Under the pieces are notes generated by a model that made no database searches, was not told the DNA's origin, and saw nothing but the letters and a program-made list of their open reading frames with translations. From JAGQLF01 sp964635995 (GTDB lineage: Bacteria; Patescibacteriota; Dojkabacteria; J137), in assembly GCA_964635995.1 (NCBI GenBank), contig CAZWRA010000006.1, positions 1 to 41,186 of the forward strand: 41,186 nucleotides of DNA, in the 5' to 3' direction. The translations under genes and the position numbers were made by a program. Position 1 is the first letter of the stretch. Each line of letters opens with the position of its first letter. This document shows, one piece after another, positions 1 to 8,716 of this stretch.

Positions 1-2
1 TT

Positions 3-54
3 TTTGATAAAATTCAGTTGTCCTTATCTGGTAATTATCTACCTTTAGAGGTCA
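3..54 (+). repeat. Left copy of a 52-bp terminal inverted repeat
   Basis: This stretch is the reverse complement of 41135-41186, with two mismatches over 52 bp (G17 and C42 face different bases in the other copy). It starts two bases from the left end of the window, and the other copy finishes exactly at the right end. I found no internal copy. It may be a dispersed repeat at which assembly stopped, or the arms of an invertible or linear segment. The rest of 55-177 holds no gene that I can see. Confidence 0.9.
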
Positions 55-177
55 TGAAAATTCTGAGGTGAAATGAATTTTTTTAGAATTTGTATATTTG
101 GGATTTGAAATTTAAACTTCATTATTCTTATCCCATAACTTAATTCTCATTCCCTACTGTGCGATAATTATTAGCTA

Positions 178-882
178 ATGATAAAAGCAGAAAAAATCTC
201 AATGGAATATGTAAGGCCTCTTTTTAAAGAGATCTCTTTTATCTTGGGAAATGGAGAGAAAGTTGGTTTAGTAGGTCTTAACGGTTGTGGAAAGTCTACT
301 TTATTAAAAATAATCTCTGGAGAAGAAATGCCTTTAGAAGGAGAAATACATCTTGTTAATGAAAAACTAGGCTATCTTCCGCAACAATTTAAACTAAATA
401 TTAATGGCATTGACTATTTAGGAGAATTTCTAGAAAGCCTTGTTGATGATCCATACAGTGATATTTGGAGAGTAAACAAGATTCTTGGACAGTTAGAGTT
501 TGGAGAAATAGATGAATTTAAACATATCTCTACTCTAAGTCCTGGACAACAAATGAAGCTTTATTTAACTAAACTTCTTTTAGAAGAACCTACAATTTTA
601 CTTCTTGACGAACCGACAAACCATTTGGATATTGTTGGAATTACAGAATTTGAAAAATTCGTGAACCGCTTTCCGGGTATATGTATTATTATTTCTCACG
701 ATAGAAGATTCTTAAACAATACAATAGATCGTGTTTTTGAAATCGATGAATATAAATTAAATATTTACCAAGGTAACTACGAAGATTATTTAGATCAAAA
801 ACAAGCAGATATAGAAGAGCGTGAAAAGCAATTTAAGCTACAAGAACAAAAAAAGAAAGAAGTTAGAAAACCTATTAGCTAA
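178..882 (+). pseudogene. ABC-F family ATPase, N-terminal ATPase domain (frameshifted gene, part 1)
   Basis: This is the first half of an ABC-F protein: soluble tandem ATPases without membrane segments that act on the ribosome (translation factors or antibiotic target protection). Walker A is GLNGCGKST at about residues 33-41. The signature LSPGQQ and the Walker B run ILLLDEPTNHLD, typical of ABC-F, follow. After the ATPase domain the frame runs into a stop just past an A7 tract at 848-854. The homologous linker (residues like KLENLLANSRKISD) continues in the next frame at about 860-1045. A tract one A shorter would restore the frame, so this is a +1 lesion. The lysine-rich linker between the two ATPase domains is expected for the family. 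Product recognition is firm; the subfamily is unknown. Confidence 0.85.
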
Positions 883-1056
883 TTCTAGAAAGATTTCTGA
901 TGTAAAAAGAAGAGGTAAAGCTGTTGAGGCAGCAAAGAAAAGAATGGAACGTGAGGTTACTCGAATTGAAATCGATCTTTATAGCGAGACAAAAGTTTCT
1001 GATCTTGAGATTAAGGGTCATGTTCATGCTACTAAAAAATATTAGAAATTAAATCT

Positions 1057-1635
1057 TTGAGCTTTGGTTATGACGAATGTATAAGTATATTAGATAATGT
1101 GAATTTAGAAATTTACGGTAATGAAAGATTATGGCTTCTAGGTCCTAATGGAACAGGAAAATCAACATTAGTAAAACTTCTTGTTGGTGAACTTAAAGAA
1201 CAAAGTGGTTCAATTAAGTGGGGACAAAACTTAAACTGGGTTTATTTTGCTCAGGATCAAATTAACGAAGAAATAGAAGATCAGGTCCAGGAATACTTTT
1301 ATAAAATGACTAATATTGAATGGTATAAAGCTGTATGCGTATTAGATAAGTTCCTATTTGATCAAGAACTAAGAAATCAACAGGTTAAGAAGTTAAGTCC
1401 AGGTCAAAAAGCTCGATTAACATTTGCAATTTTTATGCAGAATAATTATGAATGTTTAATTCTTGATGAACCTACAAACCATTTAGATATTCAGACAAAG
1501 GAAGCTATTGAAATTGCTCTTCAAGAATACAAAGGTGCTGTTATTCTTGTTTCTCATGACAGATATTTCGCTGAACAACTCGAACCAGATAGAGTTTTAA
1601 CAATTAAGGATAAGCGTTTAGTAGACAAGGTTTGA
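1057..1635 (+). pseudogene. ABC-F family ATPase, C-terminal ATPase domain (frameshifted gene, part 2)
   Basis: Second ATPase domain of the same gene: Walker A GPNGTGKST, signature LSPGQKARL, Walker B LILDEPTNHLD and the H-switch SHDRYF. The linker frame (about 821-1045) ends at a TAG at 1043-1045. The domain resumes one frame away as EIKSLSFGY from 1045. One extra A in the A6 tract at 1034-1039 would read through perfectly as TKKILEIKSLSFGY, so this is a -1 lesion. The two lesions in the gene have opposite sign. Translation of the second part alone could start at TTG 1057, but a lone half ABC-F is unlikely to work. The 3' end overlaps the 3' end of the convergent GH3 gene by about 18 bp. Confidence 0.85.
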
Positions 1636-3111
1636 AGGAACTCTTTTATACATATTTCTAATTAGCATATTTTTCTGTGCAAAGATTCTTAAAATTCTTT
1701 GGTCTAAATCCTCTAAACTAATCTCTCCTGAATCTATAAGATCATAAGCAATATTTAATGCTTTGTTCATTTGTTCTTCATCAATCGTAACTATAAATAA
1801 ATGATCATTGCCAGCTAGCAATGCTTTCTTAACAACTGATTCATAATCTAATCCTGCTCTAACAGGCATCGTAAGATCATCGGTTACGATCATGTTTTTA
1901 TATCCTAAATCATTCCTTAAATAGTTAATTGCTTCTTTTGAAAGTGATGCAGGGTCATTATTATTAAGCCATGGAATTATTAAATGCCCTATCTTTATTG
2001 AGTTAATTGATGTTTCAATCCCTTTTGTAAAAGGAACATTGTCTGTAAGAAGCCATTCTTCTTCACTAGCAACATCTAATACACCTATTGTTGTATGTGT
2101 ATCGACGACTGTAGCTCCATGCCCTGGCCAATGTTTTAAAGTTTGTAGTGTATTCTCAGTACATTTTGAAGCTATTCCTACTGCTAAAGCCGCAGTATTA
2201 AAGTCAGGTGAAAAAACTCTTGAGTATATAAATGAGTTAGGATTATTAGTTACATCTCCTATGAGTCAGAGATTCCAGTTAATACCAGACTCAATTAAAA
2301 CTTCCTCTCTCTTAATCCAAGAGTTACACTGCTCTTCTTCGCTTAGATTTACAATCTCTTTATGACTACTTATCGGATCCCAAGAAAGTCTCTTTACAGT
2401 TCCACCTTCCTGTTCTGTTGATATAAATACAGGATATCTATTATTTAGAAGCTGTATCTCATTTGTTAGATTTGTAAGTTGAGATTCATCAACAATATTA
2501 TTACCGAATAAAGCGACACCTCCAATATTATTTTCAGCTAAAAATTGTTTTTCACTGTTACTAAGACTTGTTCCAATTAATGCGAATGAGAATAGTTGTC
2601 CTATTTTCTCCCGTTCTGTCATTTCAGAAATCGCTTTCTCGATATCTAGTTCATAATACAGATTAAGGATTTGATCTACTTCAGCTCTTAATTTCTCCTT
2701 TAAATTATTAATAAATTCGTTGCTATTTTTTAAATCACTAAATTCAAGCTCATCATAATTAATATTTAATATTTCAAAATCGTATTCTCCTAGATAAGCC
2801 TCAACTTCCTCTACATAGCTAGCAATATTTGCTTTACCATTTTCTTTGATATTATTAATCTCATATAATAGTTTATCTTTTTGAGATGTAGCTTTTAACG
2901 CATATATAAAGACATTAAGATTAGTAATTCCAAATGAATCTAGTCTAGTTTCATTAATTAATCTCCTATCTAGTAAAGAAAGATACTCATTTGTCTCTTT
3001 AATATTTGAGATGTTGCCAGCGTAGTAAAGCTTAGGTGTAAATAATAAGAGAACAAAGATAATTAAAGAAAATATTATAGATAATATTAGTTTCTTTCTT
3101 CTGAATTTCAT
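1618..3111 (-). pseudogene. Membrane-anchored GH3 beta-N-acetylhexosaminidase (NagZ-like), interrupted by TGA
   Basis: GH3 family hydrolase of the NagZ type, which removes GlcNAc from peptidoglycan fragments. Read through, it is about 497 codons. An N-terminal signal-anchor (LSIIFSLIIFVLLLF) and a helical region of about 130 residues precede the barrel. The barrel shows STEQEGGTVKRL, the family motif KHWPGHGATVVDTH, and VIVTDDLTM with the nucleophile Asp. The 3111-2266 segment stops at an in-frame TGA (2266-2268), and the same frame continues open to 1618 with all remaining motifs. The stop lies where relatives have Gly in a GINWN-F/L-G context, so GGA to TGA is the simplest change. Its start ATG overlaps the stop of a small upstream ORF (ATGA), suggesting translational coupling. 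The truncated product would lack the active site. Confidence 0.85.
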
Positions 3112-3230
3112 CTAAATATTTTTGAAAGCACTACGCTTATGTTTTCCTTAAATCTATAGCCTATTACAACACCAGCCATAAAAGTTACTGCTATATAAAA
3201 GAAATGTAGTAAAAATGTAACTATTTCCAT
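3108..3230 (-). CDS. Small membrane protein (40 aa) upstream of the GH3 gene
   Basis: An ATG at 3230 opens a 40-codon frame beginning MEIVTFLLHFFYIAVTFMAG and ending TGA at 3108-3110. The stop overlaps the GH3 start codon (ATGA). One hydrophobic segment spans about residues 4-24, followed by a basic tail (GYRFKEN...LSKIFR). The tight overlap and the membrane helix suggest a real, co-translated companion of the envelope hydrolase. I recognise no family. It might be a chance frame, but the ATGA coupling makes that less likely. Confidence 0.55.
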   Translation of the reverse strand: MEIVTFLLHFFYIAVTFMAGVVIGYRFKENISVVLSKIFR

Positions 3231-3271
3231 ATATAAATTATATAGTAAATAATAAAAAATAAGAAACCTAT

Positions 3272-4234
3272 TTATTTAACTAGATAAAGATATTCAGACC
3301 CATCTCTTTTTTCTTTCCCTTCTAACTGCACCTCCTTTAAAATTATGTCGCCATCTTTCAGCTTTAGTCGCAATTGACCGTCGACTTCGACTAGCATAGA
3401 TTCATTTGTTAAATTCTGTTCAATCTTTTGGTCCACTTCTTCAATTTCAAAGATTTTTAATCTCTTTCCTTTATAATTACCCTCAGGAATTACTAACCAA
3501 GCAATCGGCCATGGGTTAAAAGCTCTCACCATTCGTCCAGCTTCAGAAACACTATGATTTCTCGTAACCTCTGCTCTATCTTTATTTATATCTTCTTTAA
3601 AACAATAAGTTGCTTTGTCTCCATCCTGAGGCACCTCTTTGATCTTGCAGTCAATCCACTTTGACAAATCCTCAGTTAAAATAGTTTTTGATAGATCAGC
3701 TAAGGTTTTCGTCAGACTTTCACTTGTTTCCCTTCCATTTAAGTTAATTTCTCTTTTAGATATTATTGGCCCTTCATCCATCTTAAATACCATTCTTTGT
3801 AATGTTACTCCCGTTTTCTTTAATCCTTTTAGAATACTCATTTGAATTGGGACTGCTCCTCTAAGCTCTGGTAAAAGAGACCCATGAAAATTCAAACATT
3901 TAAATTTAGGATAGTTTAAGATTTTTTTTGGAATTATTTGCCCATAAGACGCAACGATAATTAAGTCAGGTTTAAACTTTTCTAAAATTGACTCTGCTTC
4001 AATCTTAATCCTCTCGGGTTGAAGCAGCTCTGCATTTAAATTATTCTTTACAGCAAAATGTTTCACAGGAGAAGAAAGCAATTCTTGTTTCCTTCCTGCA
4101 GGCTTATCTGGCTGAGTTATGACAGCTTTTATATATATATACTCAAGTTCTAAAAGTTCCTCTAAGATTGGAACCGCAAACTCACTTGTCCCTATAAAAA
4201 TTGTGTTAACTTTTTCCATATAAGATTTTACCAT
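3272..4234 (-). CDS. fmt: Methionyl-tRNA formyltransferase
   Basis: Transfers a formyl group from 10-formyl-THF to initiator Met-tRNA. Motifs in order: IFIGTSEFAVP near the N-terminus; the active-site Asn115-Phe-His117 followed by GSLLPELRGAVPI; Asp153 in MDEGPI; and the C-terminal OB-like domain with RAFNPWPIAW and KIFEIEE. At 320 aa it is of normal length. The start could be residue 6 (MEKVNTIF, ATG at 4219), which fits the family better than the first ATG; neither has a clear Shine-Dalgarno. A REP-like palindrome (4244-4296) lies about 10 nt upstream of the first ATG and separates it from the divergent aldo/keto reductase. The gene is intact, in contrast to the neighbouring GH3 gene. Confidence 0.93.
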   Translation of the reverse strand: MVKSYMEKVNTIFIGTSEFAVPILEELLELEYIYIKAVITQPDKPAGRKQELLSSPVKHFAVKNNLNAELLQPERIKIEAESILEKFKPDLIIVASYGQIIPKKILNYPKFKCLNFHGSLLPELRGAVPIQMSILKGLKKTGVTLQRMVFKMDEGPIISKREINLNGRETSESLTKTLADLSKTILTEDLSKWIDCKIKEVPQDGDKATYCFKEDINKDRAEVTRNHSVSEAGRMVRAFNPWPIAWLVIPEGNYKGKRLKIFEIEEVDQKIEQNLTNESMLVEVDGQLRLKLKDGDIILKEVQLEGKEKRDGSEYLYLVK

Positions 4235-4243
4235 TCCATCAAC

Positions 4244-4296
4244 GTCACCCTGAACTTGATTCAGGGTCTAGATGCTGAAACAAGTTAAGCATGACA
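4244..4296. repeat. REP-like double palindrome between fmt and the aldo/keto reductase
   Basis: The block contains a hairpin CCTGAACTTGATTCAGG and a second arm TGCTGAAACAAGTTAAGCA, enclosed by GTCA at the left and TGAC at the right. AACTTG in the first arm can also pair with CAAGTT in the second. This resembles a dispersed palindromic repeat known from many unrelated bacterial genomes. It lies between divergent start codons, so it is not a simple terminator. Confidence 0.7.
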
Positions 4297-4338
4297 GATG
4301 ATTTGTTACAATAAGGAAATACTTCTTAAAAATCAGCT

Positions 4339-5154
4339 ATGAAAACATTAAGACTGATTCATGGAAATGAAATTCCAATTTTAGGTATAGGTACATGGCA
4401 ACTTACAGGTAAAGAGTGTGAAGAATCTATAGAAATTGCTTTAGGGACAGGCTACAGACATATAGATACTGCTGATATTTACGGAAATCATAAGGAAGTC
4501 GGCAATGCTATAAAAAAAAGCTCAGTGCCAAGATCTGAACTTTTTATAACTTCGAAAGTATGGCGAGATAATTTAAGAAAAGGTGAAGTAATAGAATCGT
4601 TAAAGAGAAGCTTAGTTGAGCTTAGCTTAGATTATCTTGATCTACTTCTTGTTCACTGGCCAAATAAAACTATCCCTATTGAAGAGTCAATGGAAGCTAT
4701 GATGGAACTTAAAGAAGAAAAATTAATAAATTCTTTTGGGGTTTCAAACTTTACTATAAAGCACATTAAGAAAATTTTAGAATCAGGCTTCGAGATCTCA
4801 AACAATCAAGTCGAGTTTCATCCAAGTCTATATCAAAAAGAGCTACTTGAGTTCTGCAAAGATAATAAAATTGTCTTAACAGCTTATTCCCCAATCGCAA
4901 GAGGAAGAGATTTAGAAATAAGCGAAATAAAGAGGATCGCTGAGGAAATCGGGACCGGACCCGCAGAAGTGATATTGTCATGGTTGACTGACAAGGACAT
5001 AGTCGTAATCCCAAAAGCTAGCTCTCAAAAGCATATTGAAAGTAACTTAAAAAGTTTAGAAATAAAGCTCACTCCTGAACAAATTGAAACTATAGATAAT
5101 CTGAATGCTGATGAAAGATTAATTAACCCTCCTTTTGAGGAATTTGATTATTAG
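4339..5154 (+). CDS. Aldo/keto reductase
   Basis: NAD(P)H-dependent aldo/keto reductase of about 271 aa, a TIM barrel that reduces aldehydes or ketones, often with 2,5-diketo-gluconate reductase-like annotation. The catalytic tetrad is visible: Asp43 and Tyr48 in DTADIYGN, Lys73 in TSKVW, His106 in LVHWP. Further family motifs are GVSNF, QVEFHP and AYSPIARG, and the cofactor segment IPKASS near residue 225. No clear substrate can be inferred. It is transcribed away from fmt. The stop is followed directly by a short tandem repeat and then the ileS leader. Confidence 0.92.
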   Translation: MKTLRLIHGNEIPILGIGTWQLTGKECEESIEIALGTGYRHIDTADIYGNHKEVGNAIKKSSVPRSELFITSKVWRDNLRKGEVIESLKRSLVELSLDYLDLLLVHWPNKTIPIEESMEAMMELKEEKLINSFGVSNFTIKHIKKILESGFEISNNQVEFHPSLYQKELLEFCKDNKIVLTAYSPIARGRDLEISEIKRIAEEIGTGPAEVILSWLTDKDIVVIPKASSQKHIESNLKSLEIKLTPEQIETIDNLNADERLINPPFEEFDY

Positions 5155-5202
5155 GAGATTAGGTAATTAGGAATTAGGAGATTAGATAATTAGTAATTAG
5201 GA
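5150..5202. repeat. 23-bp AT-rich tandem repeat, 2.3 copies
   Basis: Two 23-bp units (5150-5172 and 5173-5195) share ATTAGGAGATTAG and differ at two positions, with a 7-bp partial third unit. The first unit overlaps the stop codon region of the aldo/keto reductase. It looks like slipped-strand duplication. It has no spacers and is not a CRISPR. Confidence 0.75.
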
Positions 5203-5259
5203 AATGCAATTAACTTTAATCTCTAGTTATATACAAGATTATTATGATAAAATCTGATT

Positions 5260-5599
5260 AATGCTTTGATGGAGCTATCACTCCGGAGCATCGGGAAGAA
5301 ATCTACTTCGCCAAGGCTTCGTAGATCAAGACGAAATTGGCAAGGTTAAAGTTTTTGGAGTTTAGTATCCGAAGCTTTAGCGTAGGAGACTAGAACCTGA
5401 CGGGTAAGCCCGAAAAAGCTGTAATAAGAGTTTCGATTCTCCATCGAAAAAAAGAGGTGGTACCGCTGGAACCCCAGTCCTCAGTAAATAATTCAATAAC
5501 TATAAATGTTACCCTGAGGCTCTCGAAGGGTGAAAATGAATATTACGAGTCATGGTTCGAGAGCCTCACCATGACAGAATTATTTATTACTGAGATAAA
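5260..5599 (+). promoter_or_regulatory. T-box leader (Ile specifier), probably translational, upstream of ileS
   Basis: The T-box core GAGGTGGTACCGCTGG is at 5454-5469. GAGG (5454-5457) pairs with CCTC (5479-5482), CTGG pairs with CCAG (5474-5477), and the bulge between them carries TGGT to bind the tRNA ACCA end. Upstream, GGAG/CTCC (5271-5284) closes a loop CTATCA that exposes an ATC isoleucine codon, like the short Stem I of actinobacterial ileS leaders. CTCAGTAAATAATTC (5480-5494) can instead pair with GAATTATTTATTACTGAG (5577-5594), ending five bases before the ileS ATG. Uncharged tRNA-Ile would favour the first fold and free the start region. I see no terminator, so translational control is inferred. 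A REP-like hairpin sits inside the alternative helix. Confidence 0.88.
5508..5576. repeat. REP-like hairpin inserted within the T-box sequestrator
   Basis: GAGGCTCTCGAA (5516-5527) and TTCGAGAGCCTC (5556-5567) are perfect inverted arms, flanked by ACCCT...AGGGT and CATGG...CCATG sub-hairpins. The block falls exactly between the two arms of the presumed sequestrator helix (5480-5494 and 5577-5594), so it would fold as a side hairpin without disturbing either arm. The sequence type is a dispersed palindrome seen in many bacterial genomes. Confidence 0.75.
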
Positions 5600-8500
5600 A
5601 TGTTAAATAAGCCAAATCCAAGACAAAATTTCTGTGATCTCGAACAAGATATTCTTAAATTCTGGAAAGAAAATAAAATATTCGAGAAATCAATTGAGAG
5701 TAAAGACGAAAAGAACCGATATACATTTGTTGACGGACCTCCTTTTGTAACTGGAAGTCCACATTACGGTTCGCTTCTATCTTCAATAACTAAAGATCCT
5801 GTAACAAGATACTGGACTATGAGAGGTAAAAGAATTCGTAGAGTTTGGGGTTGGGACTGTCATGGACTTCCTATTGAAGCAAAAGTTAATGAGAAATTTA
5901 ATCTTAAGAGTCGAGCTGATGTTGAAAAATTTGGAATTGATAACTATGTTAAGGAATGTAGAAAACATGTAGTTGATGTAACTAGCCAGTGGCAATGGTA
6001 CATTGATGCTGTTGGAAGATGGGTAGATATGGATAATGCATACTACACTATGAACCCTGAGTTCAATGAATCAGTAATCTGGGTATTTAAACAAATGTAT
6101 GAAAAAGGTTTTGTTTATAAAGGAAAACGAGTTTCTCTCTTCTCTACTGATACTGCAACACCAGTTTCAGAATTCGAAGTTGCTGAATCAAATAATTATC
6201 AAGATATTGAAGACCTAAGTATTTTTGTAAAGTTTAAAGTTAAAGATTCTAATAAGCTTAAATTACCAGAGAAAGATACATTTCTAGTTGCATGGACAAC
6301 GACTCCTTGGACAATTCCTTCTAACTTTGCTCTAGCAGTAAATCCAAAAGAAGAGTATGTTGCGGTTGAGTTTGAAGGGCAACTACTAATTGTTGCAAAA
6401 GAAAGACTTGAATATGTTTTCAAAGGTAAACAAGATGAGTTCCCTCAAGTTGGAAATTTTAAAGGCAAGGATCTTGTAGGTTTGAAATATGAACCTGTGT
6501 ATGACTTTTATGTTGATCAAACAAATGAAAACGATTTTACAGTTTATGAATATGAAGGAGTAACAGTTGAAGACGGAACTGGAGTTTTACATGTTGCTCC
6601 AGGATTTGGAGCTGAAGATTTTAGTCTAGGTGAAAAATATTCTTTAAGCGGACATCAAGATATTGATGAAGAAGGAAATTTAACTGTTGGTCCTTGGAAA
6701 GGAACATATTTAAGAAATGCAGCAGAATCAATCCGAGATGATCTTAAACAAAAAGGAAATCTTTTACGATCAGAAAAATATAAACATAGAGTTCCATTCT
6801 TTAGAGGTGATAATCCTTTAATTTATAAGGCTCAGGATTCTTACTACGTTAACATTCAAAAGATAAAGGACAGAATGTTAGAAGTTAACAGTTCTATTAA
6901 CTGGATTCCTGAACACTTTAAAGAAGGAAGAATGGCTGAAGTCATTAAAAGCGCTCCTGATTGGGGAATTTCAAGAACAAGATATTGGGCAACTATTATA
7001 CCTATTTGGAGAAGTGAAGAAAGAGATGAATTAGTTGTTGGAAGTATTGAAGAAATGTCTCAGTACAATAAAGACATTAAGCAAAAGGATGGGGTTTGGT
7101 ACTTTAAGGATGAGAAGGTCATGTTACATAGAGATGTTTGCGACAAAATTGTTCTTACAAAAGATGGTAAGGAGTATCATAGAATCTCAGATGTTTTAGA
7201 TAACTGGTTAGACTCAGGTTCAGTTCCAGTTGCAGAATGGCACTACCCTTTTGAGAATAAAGAAATTTTTGAAAACAATTTTCCAGCTGACTATATTGCT
7301 GAATATGTAGGCCAAATTAGAGCATGGTTTAATGTTTTAATTAGGGTTTCTACAATTGTATTCGACAAAGCTCCATTTAAAAACGTTATTGTTACTGGAA
7401 ACATGGCTGGAACTGATGGTAGAAAAATGAGTAAAAGTTTTAAAAACTACCCTGATCCAAAAGAAACAATTGAAAAATATGGAGGAGATGCTCTAAGACT
7501 TTATTTCTTAAGTAGTCCTCTACTTGTAGGAGAAGATATTAACTTTGATGAGAAGGAGCTTAAACTTCAAATTCAGGAAGTTACTCTTCCACTTTGGAAT
7601 ATATATAGCTATCTAACAACTTATGCAAATATGCATAACTGGCAACCAACTGAAGAGCTTGCTTACAACAAACGAAATATTACAGCTGATTCACATCCTT
7701 GGGATCACATTCCTTTTGATGATATTGATAATAATCTCGATGAATGGATTCTATTAAAACTTCAAAAAGCAATAAAAGAAGTAAATCTTCAAATGGAATC
7801 ATACGTTGTACCTAAAGCATTAAAACCAATTAAAGATCTAATTGATGAAACATCTAAATGGTATATCCGATCAAATCGAGAAAGATTTGCGTCAGGTGAT
7901 CAAAGAGCAATAGAAGTTTTATATTATGTTTTTGTAGAAACATTAAAGCTTTTAGCTCCGTTCGCTCCATTTATAACTGAACATATTTACAAAGAAATTG
8001 TATTTAATGAGTTAGAAAATCAAGAAGAATCAATTCACTTAACAGACTATCCAACAGCTGATGAGAGCTTTATTTCAGAATACGAAAGTATAGAGAAAGA
8101 GATGGAAGTTCTTCGAAAAATCGTAGAATTCGGTCATAGTTTAAGAGTTCAGAACGGATTAAAAGTTAGGCAACCATTATCCGAAATGTATGTTCATACA
8201 ACTAACCAGGATCTTGGAGCGTTAACTGGATGGATGACAGAGTTGCTTCAAAGTGAATTAAATATTAAAAGTATATTCGAAAAAGCTGATGTTGAGGAAA
8301 CAGATAAGATTAAGGTTACTGGAGATACAACACTTGGGATTCTTGTTGGATTAAATACAGAAATGAGTGAAGAATTAAAGATGGAAGGAGCTTTAAGAGA
8401 ACTAACAAGAAACATTCAAGCAGAAAGAAAAAATATGAAATTACAAATGAATGATCAAATTAACTTAGAATATTCAACAGAAAGTGAATTTATTAAAAAT

Positions 8501-8635
8501 CTTTTTCAAAAAATGGAAAAAGATTTATCTGAAACCGTAAAAGCAAATTCTATAAAACAAACTTCTCTGTCTCAGGATTCTAAAAGCACAATGATTGATG
8601 GAGAGGAAGTGAAATTCATTATTAAAAAAGTATAA
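5600..8635 (+). CDS. ileS: Isoleucyl-tRNA synthetase
   Basis: Charges tRNA-Ile. At 1011 aa this is a full-length class I synthetase resembling the type 2 (eukaryote-like) IleRS group. Motifs: HYGS (residues 55-58) replaces the HIGH box; GWDCHGLPIE follows; the CP1 editing domain carries TTTPWTIPSN; KMSKS is at about residue 609; the anticodon-binding region contains DETSKWYIRSNRERF. The final His of HIGH is Ser here, as I recall for CPR enzymes. The 3-kb frame is fully open despite many A-runs. Expression is likely controlled by the T-box leader immediately upstream. It is followed after 81 bp by parA. Confidence 0.97.
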   Translation: MLNKPNPRQNFCDLEQDILKFWKENKIFEKSIESKDEKNRYTFVDGPPFVTGSPHYGSLLSSITKDPVTRYWTMRGKRIRRVWGWDCHGLPIEAKVNEKFNLKSRADVEKFGIDNYVKECRKHVVDVTSQWQWYIDAVGRWVDMDNAYYTMNPEFNESVIWVFKQMYEKGFVYKGKRVSLFSTDTATPVSEFEVAESNNYQDIEDLSIFVKFKVKDSNKLKLPEKDTFLVAWTTTPWTIPSNFALAVNPKEEYVAVEFEGQLLIVAKERLEYVFKGKQDEFPQVGNFKGKDLVGLKYEPVYDFYVDQTNENDFTVYEYEGVTVEDGTGVLHVAPGFGAEDFSLGEKYSLSGHQDIDEEGNLTVGPWKGTYLRNAAESIRDDLKQKGNLLRSEKYKHRVPFFRGDNPLIYKAQDSYYVNIQKIKDRMLEVNSSINWIPEHFKEGRMAEVIKSAPDWGISRTRYWATIIPIWRSEERDELVVGSIEEMSQYNKDIKQKDGVWYFKDEKVMLHRDVCDKIVLTKDGKEYHRISDVLDNWLDSGSVPVAEWHYPFENKEIFENNFPADYIAEYVGQIRAWFNVLIRVSTIVFDKAPFKNVIVTGNMAGTDGRKMSKSFKNYPDPKETIEKYGGDALRLYFLSSPLLVGEDINFDEKELKLQIQEVTLPLWNIYSYLTTYANMHNWQPTEELAYNKRNITADSHPWDHIPFDDIDNNLDEWILLKLQKAIKEVNLQMESYVVPKALKPIKDLIDETSKWYIRSNRERFASGDQRAIEVLYYVFVETLKLLAPFAPFITEHIYKEIVFNELENQEESIHLTDYPTADESFISEYESIEKEMEVLRKIVEFGHSLRVQNGLKVRQPLSEMYVHTTNQDLGALTGWMTELLQSELNIKSIFEKADVEETDKIKVTGDTTLGILVGLNTEMSEELKMEGALRELTRNIQAERKNMKLQMNDQINLEYSTESEFIKNLFQKMEKDLSETVKANSIKQTSLSQDSKSTMIDGEEVKFIIKKV

Positions 8636-8716
8636 AAATTTATCTCTTTTGTTTTTTGACTTTTAATTTTTGAATTACTTATTTGGTGTATACTAAATGT
8701 ATATTGATATTCATTT

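Noticed and set aside
5150..5202. CRISPR-like array
   Set aside because: The units are directly adjacent with no spacers, and there are only 2.3 copies; it is a simple tandem repeat.
8689..8694. TATACT as a parA promoter
   Set aside because: There is no -35 at suitable spacing and no TG extension at the right distance; too weak to list.
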